Positions 44,472-51,467 of a stretch of DNA of 51,467 bases are shown here, piece by piece. Source of the stretch: Campylobacter concisus (GTDB lineage: Bacteria; Campylobacterota; Campylobacteria; Campylobacterales; Campylobacteraceae); the NCBI GenBank assembly GCA_002092835.1, contig LVWL01000004.1:1-51467 (forward strand). Direction: 5' to 3'. The position numbers were made by a program, and so were the translations under genes. Under the pieces are notes generated by a model that saw only the letters and a list, made by a program, of their open reading frames with translations, was not told the DNA's origin and searched no databases. Position 1 is the stretch's first letter; each line of letters starts with the position of its first letter.

Positions 44472-45221
44472 CTAAAAGCTAATTTCAATACTCGTATTAA
44501 AGCAGTGTTTCACCGCTCCACTAAATAAAATTTTGCCGCTTTCTAGTCTAAAGCCAAGCTCCTCGCCACTTTTTGGATAGACTTTTAGGCATTGTGCTGC
44601 GTTTAAATTTAAAGTAGCGCCGTAAAAGCAAGCCGCCATGCCAGTGCCACAAGCTAGCGTCTCATCCTCCACGCCCCTTTCGTAGGTTCTCACCTTTAAA
44701 ACTTCGCCATCAAATTTGGCTAAATTTACATTTGCATTGTATTTTTGACGAAGCGACCTGCACTCTTTGACGTCAAATTCATCTAAATTTTGTGTGAAAT
44801 TTACAAGATGTGGCACGCCAGTATCGTAAAAATACCAAGTTTTGCCGTTTTCATTTAATGGCTCGCTTAAAATCTTTGGACTTGTTAGCACGACCTCGAC
44901 GCACTCACCTTTCACATTTGCCATCACCTCGCCGCTACCAGTTAGCAAGACAAATTCGTTTGAACTAACAAGACCATTTAGATAGGCATATCTAGCAGCC
45001 GCGCGCGAGCCATTGCCACACATCGCAGCGTAGCTTCCGTCACTGTTATAAAACTCCCATTTCGCACCCTTTTCGTAAGGCAAAAGTACTATTAGCCCAT
45101 CAGCTCCCACGCCGTTCGTTCGGCTGCAAATTTGCCTTGCTAGCTCACTTCTATCTTTGTTCAAAAATGTATGAAATATGACAAAATCGTTGCCACTAGC
45201 GTTGTATTTTGAAACTTGCAT
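44472..45221 (-). CDS. dapF: diaminopimelate epimerase
   Basis: A 249-aa epimerase interconverting LL- and meso-diaminopimelate for lysine and peptidoglycan synthesis. The two catalytic cysteines are Cys68 (MCGNGSRAAARYAY) and Cys191 (LACGTGMAACFY); the N-terminal KYNASGNDFVIF motif is typical. AAAGGAAAAATA lies before the ATG. It is a little shorter than the common 270-280 residues but complete in motifs. It lies 47 bases after coaE in the same direction. Confidence 0.95.
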   Translation of the reverse strand: MQVSKYNASGNDFVIFHTFLNKDRSELARQICSRTNGVGADGLIVLLPYEKGAKWEFYNSDGSYAAMCGNGSRAAARYAYLNGLVSSNEFVLLTGSGEVMANVKGECVEVVLTSPKILSEPLNENGKTWYFYDTGVPHLVNFTQNLDEFDVKECRSLRQKYNANVNLAKFDGEVLKVRTYERGVEDETLACGTGMAACFYGATLNLNAAQCLKVYPKSGEELGFRLESGKILFSGAVKHCFNTSIEISF

Positions 45222-45268
45222 TATTTTTCCTTTAAAATTGCTCTACTTTTTGCCAAATTTATATAAGC

Positions 45269-45865
45269 TCAGCCATAAATTTGCCTTAGAAATTTCTCTA
45301 GTTCTTGCTCTAAATTTTCTTTATCACTGCTGTTATCTATAATGAAATTTGCCTTTTTTCGCTTTTGCTCGATATCCATCTGAAGCTCCACTCTAGCTTT
45401 TGCACCCTCTAAACTTAGACCATTTCGGTTCATTAAGCGGCTTAGTAAAAGCTCTTTTGGTGCGTAAATCGCGGCAACATTTTTAAACTCAGCGTAGCGA
45501 TCCTCTTTTTCAAAAAACAAAGGAATATCGACAAAATAAACCTGCCCCAAACACTCAAGCTTTATAGCGCGAGATAGAATTTCTTCCTTTATCTTTGGAT
45601 GCAAAATTTGCTCTAAAATTTTTAATTTTTTTGGATCATTAAAAACAATGGCACCAAGTTTTTGCCGATCGATCTTGTCAGCTTCGTCTAAAATTTGCTC
45701 TCCAAAAAATTCCACTATCTCACATTTACAAATTTCAAGCTGCTCGTGCGCGATCATGTCCGCATCAATCACGCTAAAACCTCGCTCTTTTAGTAAATTT
45801 GAAACAGTGCTTTTACCGCTAGCGATCGAGCCTGTAATGACATAAGCGTTTGGAAATTTCTGCAA
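45269..45865 (-). CDS. coaE: dephospho-CoA kinase
   Basis: A 198-aa kinase for the last step of CoA synthesis. P-loop YVITGSIASGKSTV near residues 8-21, VIDADMIAHE, LHPKIKEEI and the C-terminal KKANFIIDNSSDKENLEQEL are family motifs. I take the TTG at 45865, since TGGAGCGAGT immediately precedes it and LQKFPNAYVIT suits a CoaE N-terminus; the frame is open to a TTG at 45904 without a ribosome site. It is divergent from purM. Confidence 0.9.
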   Translation of the reverse strand: MQKFPNAYVITGSIASGKSTVSNLLKERGFSVIDADMIAHEQLEICKCEIVEFFGEQILDEADKIDRQKLGAIVFNDPKKLKILEQILHPKIKEEILSRAIKLECLGQVYFVDIPLFFEKEDRYAEFKNVAAIYAPKELLLSRLMNRNGLSLEGAKARVELQMDIEQKRKKANFIIDNSSDKENLEQELEKFLRQIYG

Positions 45866-45945
45866 ACTCGCTCCATTTTTGAAAATTGATAACAATTTTA
45901 GCAACTTTTGGCTAAAGTTTTAAAAAATTACAAAAAAGGGCAAAG

Positions 45946-46929
45946 ATGATAAGCTATAAAGATGCTGGAGTGGATATAGATGCTGGAAATAGCTTTGTTG
46001 AGGCGATAAAGCCTTTCGTAAAATCTACACAAACACCAAACGTCATAGGTGGCATTGGGTCATTTTCAGGAGCGGTCAGACTACCAAGCGGGTATAAAAA
46101 TCCAGCCATTCTAGGCGCGACTGATGGTGTCGGCACAAAGCTTCGCCTAGCTATCGACGCTAAGAAATTTGACGGCGTGGGCGAGGATCTAGTCGCAATG
46201 TGCGTAAATGATCTCATCTGCAACTTCGCTACACCACTCTTTTTCCTTGACTACTACGCAACAGCAAAGCTTGAGATAGAGAGCGCCAAAGAGGTGGTAA
46301 AAAGCATCGCAAATGGCTGCAAAAAGGCTCAGTGCGCACTTATCGGCGGTGAGACAGCGGAGATGCCATCGATGTATGAAAAGGGCGACTTTGACCTTGC
46401 TGGATTTGCCGTTGGTATCGCCGAGGCTGACGAGATCGATAGAAGCAAATTTGTAAAAGCAGGTGATGTTTTAGTCGCGCTTCCTAGTAGTGGCCTGCAC
46501 TCAAATGGCTTTTCACTAGCAAGAAAAGTAGTTAGCGAGCTCGGACTAAAATTTGATGAAAAAGTAGGTGAGCGAAAGCTCATCGACGTACTTCTTGAGC
46601 CAACAAGAATTTACGTTAGCGACTTTTTAAGATTAAAAGATAAGATTACGGCAATGGCTCACATCACCGGTGGTGGCATAGTTGAAAACTTACCTCGCGT
46701 CTTTCCTGCTGGACTTGGTGCGAAGGTGCAAAAAAGTGCTGTAAAAACGCCTGAAATTTTTAAAATCCTCGCTCAAAAAGTAGAAGAAAGCGAGATGATG
46801 AGGACTTTTAACATGGGCGTTGGCATGATATTAGTTGTGCCTAAAGAAAACGTTGACGCTGTCCTAGCTAGTAGCGATGGCTACGTGATCGGTGAAGTAG
46901 TAAATGGCAAAGGCGTAGAGCTAGTTTAA
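45946..46929 (+). CDS. purM: phosphoribosylformylglycinamidine cyclo-ligase
   Basis: A 327-aa AIR synthetase of purine biosynthesis. MISYKDAGVDIDAGNSFVEAIK, ATDGVGTKLRLA, VAMCVNDLICNFATPLFFLDYYA, GGETAEMPSMYE and AHITGGGIVENLPRVFP are the family motifs. It is divergent from coaE and overlaps the next small gene through a TAATG junction. Confidence 0.97.
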   Translation: MISYKDAGVDIDAGNSFVEAIKPFVKSTQTPNVIGGIGSFSGAVRLPSGYKNPAILGATDGVGTKLRLAIDAKKFDGVGEDLVAMCVNDLICNFATPLFFLDYYATAKLEIESAKEVVKSIANGCKKAQCALIGGETAEMPSMYEKGDFDLAGFAVGIAEADEIDRSKFVKAGDVLVALPSSGLHSNGFSLARKVVSELGLKFDEKVGERKLIDVLLEPTRIYVSDFLRLKDKITAMAHITGGGIVENLPRVFPAGLGAKVQKSAVKTPEIFKILAQKVEESEMMRTFNMGVGMILVVPKENVDAVLASSDGYVIGEVVNGKGVELV

Positions 46930-47186
46930 TGCAAGAAAATAGCAAAAAACACTTGATAAGGACCGAAAATAAGAGTTTTTTTGGTCTTAGTATTTATGAA
47001 TATATAGGCTGTTTTGGCGTGCTAGAAAGCGATATCAAAAAACTTGATCTCTATAATCACTGGTGCAAGGTCTCACGTGCCTCTACTATGCTTTGCGTCA
47101 CACATGATAGCGGTGAGAGTGACAACCTAGTCTATCTATATGACTGGGAGAAATTTAGCCGTATCTACATAAATACAGGAAATTGA
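46929..47186 (+). CDS. small hypothetical protein
   Basis: An 85-aa acidic/aromatic soluble protein (SIYEYIGCFGVLESDIKKLD, DNLVYLYDWEKFSRIYI). Its ATG overlaps the purM stop codon, so it is translationally coupled to purM, and the RDD gene follows after one base. It has three cysteines and no signal peptide or membrane helix. I do not recognise a family; the tight packing supports a real gene. Confidence 0.65.
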   Translation: MQENSKKHLIRTENKSFFGLSIYEYIGCFGVLESDIKKLDLYNHWCKVSRASTMLCVTHDSGESDNLVYLYDWEKFSRIYINTGN

Positions 47187-47187
47187 G

Positions 47188-47610
47188 TTGGCAAAGCAAA
47201 AGGCAAAAATCGCATCTATTTGGGCTAGAGCGAAGGCCTTTATCATCGATCTTTTTATCATCGGTATGCCGATATTTTATGCGACAACATATCTTGTGCT
47301 TGATGGCAAAGAGGCATTTTTGCATAACCAAATTGCCATTTTTGGTGCAAATAGCTTGATCTCACTTATAATGTGCCTTTTTTTTAGCATAAAAGCACAA
47401 ACTCCGGGCTATAAAGCACAAGAAATTTATCTAATAAACCTAAAAACCGGTAGAAAACCAAGCTTTTTTCATACCATCTTGCGCCAAATTTGCTTTGCCT
47501 TTGCTGGCTTTAGCATACTTGGGCTTTGCCTTTGTTTCTTTAGAAAAGATAAACTGAATCTGCACGACATCATCACTCACTCAGCTGCCGTGCAAAGATC
47601 AGAGGGATAA
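47188..47610 (+). CDS. RDD-family membrane protein
   Basis: A 140-aa integral membrane protein of the RDD family. ASIWARAKAFIIDLFIIGMPIFY has the conserved Arg and Asp of helix 1; two more hydrophobic segments follow (NSLISLIMCLFF; ICFAFAGFSILGLCLCFF), and LNLHDIITHSAAV near the end holds the second D motif. The start is TTG at 47188 with AGGA seven bases before it. It converges with thiD, with a four-base gap. RDD proteins have been linked to ion transport in some bacteria, but here no function can be assigned. Confidence 0.85.
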   Translation: MAKQKAKIASIWARAKAFIIDLFIIGMPIFYATTYLVLDGKEAFLHNQIAIFGANSLISLIMCLFFSIKAQTPGYKAQEIYLINLKTGRKPSFFHTILRQICFAFAGFSILGLCLCFFRKDKLNLHDIITHSAAVQRSEG

Positions 47611-47614
47611 ATTT

Positions 47615-48349
47615 TTACTTCGCTCCATGCCAAAGTAGGCGATTTTTACCAAGTTTTGTATCTATGCTCTCTTTTATGATAGAGCAAATATACTCTTTTG
47701 AAAGTTGTATAGACTCCTCTAAGCTCTTGCCCTTTGCTAAAAAGCAAGCAAGTGCAGTTGAGAAACTACAACCAGTTCCACTCATCACAAGCGGATTAAC
47801 AAGTGGAGTTTTAAAATTTCTTAGCGAACCATCTTTTTTATAAAGTGTGTCTATGCTGCTATCTTCGCTGATATGTTTTTTTACGATGACGTCACAAGGC
47901 AAATCTTTATAATCATCACCAAAAAGCACATTTGCCTCATCTAAATTTGGAGTAGTTACTGTAGCTAAGCTCATTAGCTCTTTTAGTTTTGCCACCGCAC
48001 TATCTTTTATAAGCTTGTGTCCGCTTTTTGAGACGCAAACTGGATCAAGCACTACTTTGGTATTTTGAGTTAGCAAAAACTCACGCACCACCTCCATAAT
48101 CTCTTCACTAAATAACATGCCTATCTTAATCGCATCAAAGCCAAATTCTTCCGCAAGCGTATTTAGCTGATCCTTGACAAAACTAGGTTCTAAGCAAACC
48201 ACGCTCTTTACAGCATCCGTAGTCTCAGCGACCAAAGAAGTTACCGCTGTTGCACTATAACAATTAAGCCTAGCACATGTTTTTATATCTGCTTGAAGCC
48301 CAGCTGTGCCGCTATTACAAGAGCCTGCGATGATTAGAATTTTTTTCAT
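47615..48349 (-). CDS. thiD: hydroxymethylpyrimidine (phosphate) kinase
   Basis: A 244-aa ribokinase-fold enzyme that phosphorylates HMP and HMP-P in thiamine synthesis. IIAGSCNSGTAGLQADIKTCARLN (6-29) is the substrate loop, VVLDPVCVSKSGHKLI a core strand, TPNLDEANVLFG the nucleotide region, and SGTGCSFSTALACFLA (190-205) the anion hole with Cys194, the cysteine typical of ThiD rather than Asp as in most ribokinases. AAAGGAAAACG lies before the ATG. It is a single gene. Confidence 0.93.
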   Translation of the reverse strand: MKKILIIAGSCNSGTAGLQADIKTCARLNCYSATAVTSLVAETTDAVKSVVCLEPSFVKDQLNTLAEEFGFDAIKIGMLFSEEIMEVVREFLLTQNTKVVLDPVCVSKSGHKLIKDSAVAKLKELMSLATVTTPNLDEANVLFGDDYKDLPCDVIVKKHISEDSSIDTLYKKDGSLRNFKTPLVNPLVMSGTGCSFSTALACFLAKGKSLEESIQLSKEYICSIIKESIDTKLGKNRLLWHGAK

Positions 48350-48418
48350 CGTTTTCCTTTGAAATTTTTGGCTTATTATAGAGGATATTAGATAAATTTG
48401 AGTTTTTTAAAACAGAAG

Positions 48419-48443
48419 AAATTTGAGCAAAAAGCTCAAATTT
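48419..48443 (-). terminator. terminator of the retention-module gene
   Basis: Perfect 10-bp stem AAATTTGAGC (48419-48428) / GCTCAAATTT (48434-48443) with a 5-base loop. On the minus strand it is followed by CTTCTGTTTT and includes part of the TAA stop codon. Confidence 0.6.
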
Positions 48444-49011
48444 ATGAAAGTTTATTTAAGTCGTTATCGATATCTATATATATCGTAGTTGCGTTAAGAT
48501 TTGTATGCTCAAAGCTAGGATCTATCTGCTTATCGCTCTCTTTATGTTCATTCATTTTAGCTAAAAGATCATCTTCTCTTAATCCATGCTCATTTGCTAA
48601 ATTTGGATCTATTTCATTAAAACTAATATTTACGCTAGCCTCATCATTTGGCTCTTCTTGCTCTAAACTGGTTGCACTAAGGATATCATCTACTTTTTCA
48701 TTTATATGATCTAAGATAGATACATAATCATTGCCAAGAAGTGCTTTAAACAATGCGTCAGTATCTATACTAGACTCACCAATATCATCGCTTACTACGC
48801 TACTATCTAGCCAAAGAGTATCGTATCCGTTTATTGATATATCTTGTCCATCATTTGCAGTGATTGTAATGCTTGAGCTTTCACTCTCGCCCTTTATAGC
48901 CTCTCCGATATATACTTTATCATTTACGTCTAAAACTCTTACATGATCATTTTGGTCTATCGCTACAACATCAGATGAAACGCTTTTAACTATACCAGCT
49001 ACTGCTGCCAT
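48442..49011 (-). CDS. orphan retention-module-like protein
   Basis: A 189-aa protein. Its first 72 residues (MAAVAGIVKSVSSDVVAIDQ, VRVLDVNDKVYIGEAIKGES, ITITANDGQDISINGYD, LWLDSSVV) match the N-terminal retention module of LapA/RTX-type giant adhesins, which plugs the type I secretion channel. No repeats, calcium-binding nonapeptides or secretion signal follow: the rest is acidic and ends after INFE-type and ATTIYIDIDNDLNKLS segments. I see no di-alanine LapG-type cleavage site in residues 70-140. So it is either a stand-alone module or a gene that has lost its adhesin body. It lies 90 bases after a response regulator gene. Confidence 0.7.
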   Translation of the reverse strand: MAAVAGIVKSVSSDVVAIDQNDHVRVLDVNDKVYIGEAIKGESESSSITITANDGQDISINGYDTLWLDSSVVSDDIGESSIDTDALFKALLGNDYVSILDHINEKVDDILSATSLEQEEPNDEASVNISFNEIDPNLANEHGLREDDLLAKMNEHKESDKQIDPSFEHTNLNATTIYIDIDNDLNKLS

Positions 49012-49043
49012 CTTTATTCCTTATTTTTATTTGTCGGTATTTT

Positions 49044-49083
49044 AGTATATTTAATTACTTTTGTATATTGTACTATGGTACAA
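49044..49083 (-). promoter_or_regulatory. operator-like palindrome and -10 for the retention-module gene
   Basis: TTGTAC-tatg-GTACAA (49068-49083) is a perfect 6-bp inverted repeat. On the minus strand a TATACT hexamer (49044-49049) lies about 18 bases downstream, itself about 33 bases before the ATG at 49011. The palindrome would overlap the -35 region, as expected for an activator or repressor site, and the adjacent response regulator is the natural candidate binder. Confidence 0.45.
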
Positions 49084-49101
49084 GGTGGCGATAATTCTAA
49101 A

Positions 49102-49782
49102 TCATTCAGATTTTGTGATTAAAATATATCCACTCTCGCTAATATTTTTAAATTTCACACCAAGCTCACGCTTTAGACGAAGTATCACATTTTGGATAGC
49201 CGCCTTGCTAACATCGCTCTCATAGACAAATTCTTCTATCATCTCATAAGTAACTAGCTTATTTAGATTATAAGCAAAGAGCCAAAATATCTTATTTTGC
49301 AAAAAGCTAAGATAAATTTCAATGCCGTTTTTATAAATTTTCTCTCTTTTTAAATTTATACTCACCTCATCGCTTAAATAAACTAGCTTTTCATCTCGTT
49401 CAAAACTTAAACTAATAAGCATTGATCTAAGATCTTTCATATCAATAGGCTTTTTTAAAAAAAGCATCGCCCCTTCCTCCATGCTTTTTATCAAATTTTC
49501 ATCGCTATCATAAGAGGTAAAGACGATAAATTTTTGGTGCGGCTTTGTACGTTTCATCTCATTCATCATCTCGAAGCCATTAAGCACTGGCATGTGAATA
49601 TCACTCATCACAATATCAAAGCCTTGCTTTTTAAATTTCTCCACGCCATCTTGTCCATTGCAAGCACCAATTACCTGTTCGCAATAAGGTTTAAGTCCGC
49701 TAATAATAAGCTCTCTTGCCATATCGTCATCTTCAACTACCAAGACGGACGTCTTTTTTAAAATTTCTAAGACTTCTTGCAT
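49102..49782 (-). CDS. OmpR-type response regulator
   Basis: A 226-aa two-domain regulator. The receiver domain (about 10-125) has the acidic pocket VVEDDD (15-20), phospho-acceptor Asp61 (VMSDIHMP), Thr89 in FTS and Lys111 in FLKKPID. The C-terminal part (about 135-226), with SFLQNKIFWLFAYNLNKLVTYEMI and AAIQNVILRLKRELG, is a winged-helix DNA-binding domain of the OmpR/PhoB kind. It follows the sensor kinase gene by one base and precedes the retention-module gene, which carries a palindromic promoter site. Confidence 0.9.
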   Translation of the reverse strand: MQEVLEILKKTSVLVVEDDDMARELIISGLKPYCEQVIGACNGQDGVEKFKKQGFDIVMSDIHMPVLNGFEMMNEMKRTKPHQKFIVFTSYDSDENLIKSMEEGAMLFLKKPIDMKDLRSMLISLSFERDEKLVYLSDEVSINLKREKIYKNGIEIYLSFLQNKIFWLFAYNLNKLVTYEMIEEFVYESDVSKAAIQNVILRLKRELGVKFKNISESGYILITKSE

Positions 49783-49783
49783 T

Positions 49784-51433
49784 TTAGTCCTTTAAATTTA
49801 TATCAAAACTTAGCTCAAACACCGTTGGCTTTGCGTTATTTACGAGTCTTACGTCACCATTTAGCTTTTCTTGCGCTAGCTTTTTAGCAAAATAAAGTCC
49901 TATGCCATTTCCTTGCTTTTTGGTGGTATTTAGCCAAGTAAAAATTTTCTCGCTCATTTGCTCGCTTACGCCATTCCCATTGTCATAAACTCCGATGTAG
50001 CATTTATCTTCAAAGCTTCTAAATTTTATCTCGATGATACGTTTTAGTGGCTCATCTTTGTAGCTTTCAACAAGTGAGTCTTTTGCGTTGTGTATTAGGA
50101 TTAGCAAAATTTGTTGGATTATATTTTCTATCTGACGAACTTTTTGTTCATTAAAACCACTAAATTTTACACTAACATTTGCACGGCTTAGCTCTGTGTG
50201 CATAAGAGTTATTAGATTTTTAACGCTTGTTTGTATCTCAAATTCGCTCACATTTTCAGCACTTTTGTAAAAATTTCTAAAAATTTCAATAGTACTTGAA
50301 AGAAGTTTGACCGAGCTTTGCCCTTTTTCAAGTAAATTTATTAGCTCCTCATCGCTTAATTTACCTTCTTTTTTTAACATTATGCACGAGCTTAGCATTA
50401 GTTTTAGCGAATTTACTGGCTGAATGAATTGATGATTTATACCACTTATTAGCTCGCCAGCCTCACTCATTTTGGCTCTATGAGTTAACAATGTTTCATA
50501 CTCATCTTGTATCTTTTTTATCTTGTTATACATAAAATTATGAAGAATATTTGCCAAAAATGTGAGCGCAACGAAGGCAAAGAGCAAGCTTAGAGCATTT
50601 TTTAAAGCTTCTTTTGTTAAAGCTGAAATTTCCTCTTCGTTATTTGTGCCAGCTCCTATGAACCAATTTATCGTTGGTATCTCAGCTACTTGGATTAAAT
50701 TTTGTCCTATTTTTAAGCTTGTAATGTCTTCATCTTTTAAAAACAACTCTTTAAATTTCTCCTCGATCTCTTTTTTTAAAGCAAGATCAGGTATCGATGT
50801 TAAAATTTCACCGCTATGAGTTACTAAAAATGAGTAAGAATTTGGCGCAAGGCTAAAATTTTTAATGCTGTTAAAGATATTTTCTATACGCACGACGCCA
50901 CAAAGCGCTGCTTTAAATTTCGCTTGTTTTGTGACTGGAACGCATAAATTTAGAGTTGAGCCTTTTAAAATTTTATGTTTTTGCATGAAATTTACGCTTG
51001 GGGCATTTGTATTTTTTGTCTCGACATACCAGATAAGCCCTGCTCTTTCACTTTTTGGCATAACTTCTTCTAAAATTTTCTCTCCATCTACAAAAATTTC
51101 TCCATCATCTCTTAAAAGCTGCATTAAATCAAATTCTTTTGCGTTTTGTTTAAAGAGCTTTATAAAGCCAGCTATCTTTTTATCGTCATCTACGATGCCT
51201 GCATTTTGTATAAATTTTGACGCACGAATGAGTGAATTTATACGTTCATCAAGCCAAATTTGAAAGTTATTTACGATATTTTTGCTAACTGCTATGTTAT
51301 TTTTATCAGATAGCTCTATGATTTTCTCTTTTGCATTGCTATAAATATTTAGCCCAAGAAGTATTACAAAAAGGCTAGCAAGCAAGATGATGGCGTAGAT
51401 TTTAATATTTTGTGATTTTAAATTAATACCCAT
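49784..51433 (-). CDS. Cache-domain sensor histidine kinase
   Basis: A 549-aa membrane kinase. Transmembrane helices at about 10-31 and 278-300 flank a periplasmic Cache-type sensor (about 35-270; LMQLLRDDGEIFVDGEKI and FLVTHSGEILTSIPDL are the PAS-like cores). The dimerisation helix carries His334 in ELISGINHQFIQPVNSL; ATP-binding boxes are Asn449 (LILIHNAKDSL), DNGNG (484-488) and GNGIGLYFAKKL (508-519). Cache sensors usually bind small organic acids or amino acids. It forms an operon with the response regulator; its promoter lies in the last 34 bases or beyond the window. Confidence 0.92.
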   Translation of the reverse strand: MGINLKSQNIKIYAIILLASLFVILLGLNIYSNAKEKIIELSDKNNIAVSKNIVNNFQIWLDERINSLIRASKFIQNAGIVDDDKKIAGFIKLFKQNAKEFDLMQLLRDDGEIFVDGEKILEEVMPKSERAGLIWYVETKNTNAPSVNFMQKHKILKGSTLNLCVPVTKQAKFKAALCGVVRIENIFNSIKNFSLAPNSYSFLVTHSGEILTSIPDLALKKEIEEKFKELFLKDEDITSLKIGQNLIQVAEIPTINWFIGAGTNNEEEISALTKEALKNALSLLFAFVALTFLANILHNFMYNKIKKIQDEYETLLTHRAKMSEAGELISGINHQFIQPVNSLKLMLSSCIMLKKEGKLSDEELINLLEKGQSSVKLLSSTIEIFRNFYKSAENVSEFEIQTSVKNLITLMHTELSRANVSVKFSGFNEQKVRQIENIIQQILLILIHNAKDSLVESYKDEPLKRIIEIKFRSFEDKCYIGVYDNGNGVSEQMSEKIFTWLNTTKKQGNGIGLYFAKKLAQEKLNGDVRLVNNAKPTVFELSFDINLKD

Positions 51434-51467
51434 GCGTGCAGTATATCCTAAGTTAGCCCAAATTTGG

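Noticed and set aside
1-51467. CRISPR arrays, insertion sequences, transposases, phage genes
   Set aside because: No spaced direct repeats, transposase motifs or phage genes were seen on reading through the window.

Overview
The window looks like a chromosome segment of an AT-rich epsilonproteobacterium, most likely Campylobacter in the broad C. concisus/curvus/showae sense. The pointers are a block closely matching the C. jejuni legionaminic acid set (ptmA, ptmB, ptmE, ptmF, ptmG, legB, legC, legG, legI), a PglK/Wzk-type ABC flippase, AAATTT-rich intergenic DNA and short AAGGA-type ribosome sites. The species call is inference; no rRNA gene is present.

Left flank (1-6426): a candidate small RNA, a YbaK-type aminoacyl-tRNA deacylase, a frameshifted uracil-DNA glycosylase gene (ung), a small secreted protein, a flavin-fold protein, rarA, a short orphan ORF, an AGCS amino-acid symporter, tRNA-Val(GAC) and a decayed gene.

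Centre (6427-37992): about 31.5 kb of surface-glycan genes, all on the minus strand, so transcription runs from manC (37992) down to a terminator at about 6402. In transcription order: (1) GDP-mannose/GDP-6-deoxyhexose genes manC, gmd and a GDP-fucose-synthase-like fcl; (2) a PglK/Wzk-type flippase gene, frameshifted; (3) a cassette I do not recognise as a described pathway: HpcH/HpaI aldolase-like protein, two cytidylyltransferase-family proteins, a frameshifted HAD phosphatase and a GT-B-like protein with a KHP motif; (4) legB and legC, then an AT-rich PHP / ATP-grasp / SDR trio, then legI, legG, ptmE, ptmG, ptmF, ptmB (legF) and ptmA, followed by a second KEHP-type transferase candidate; (5) after a 293-bp gap, a tightly coupled block of glycosyltransferases, a methyltransferase and dTDP-3-amino-3,6-dideoxyhexose genes (fdtA, fdtB, rmlA, rmlB). 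Together this looks like an LPS O-chain or similar glycan containing a 6-deoxyhexose, a 3-amino sugar, a legionaminic-type nonulosonate and perhaps one further CMP-activated acidic sugar. Neither N-acetyltransferase expected for these pathways (LegH, FdtC) is in the window, nor is a Wzy polymerase or ligase.

Right flank (38000-51467): metE with a frameshifted metF-like gene downstream, a GC-rich structured element in the metE leader, a C69 dipeptidase, rpmI-rplT, dapF, coaE, purM with two small genes, thiD, a short orphan protein resembling the N-terminal retention module of giant RTX adhesins, and a Cache sensor kinase/response regulator pair.

Quality note: four otherwise well-conserved genes (ung, flippase, HAD, metF-like) are broken by five one-base losses, all at or beside short homopolymers. 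That pattern suggests sequencing error at least as strongly as real pseudogenes, so the broken genes should be read as probably single intact genes until re-sequenced.
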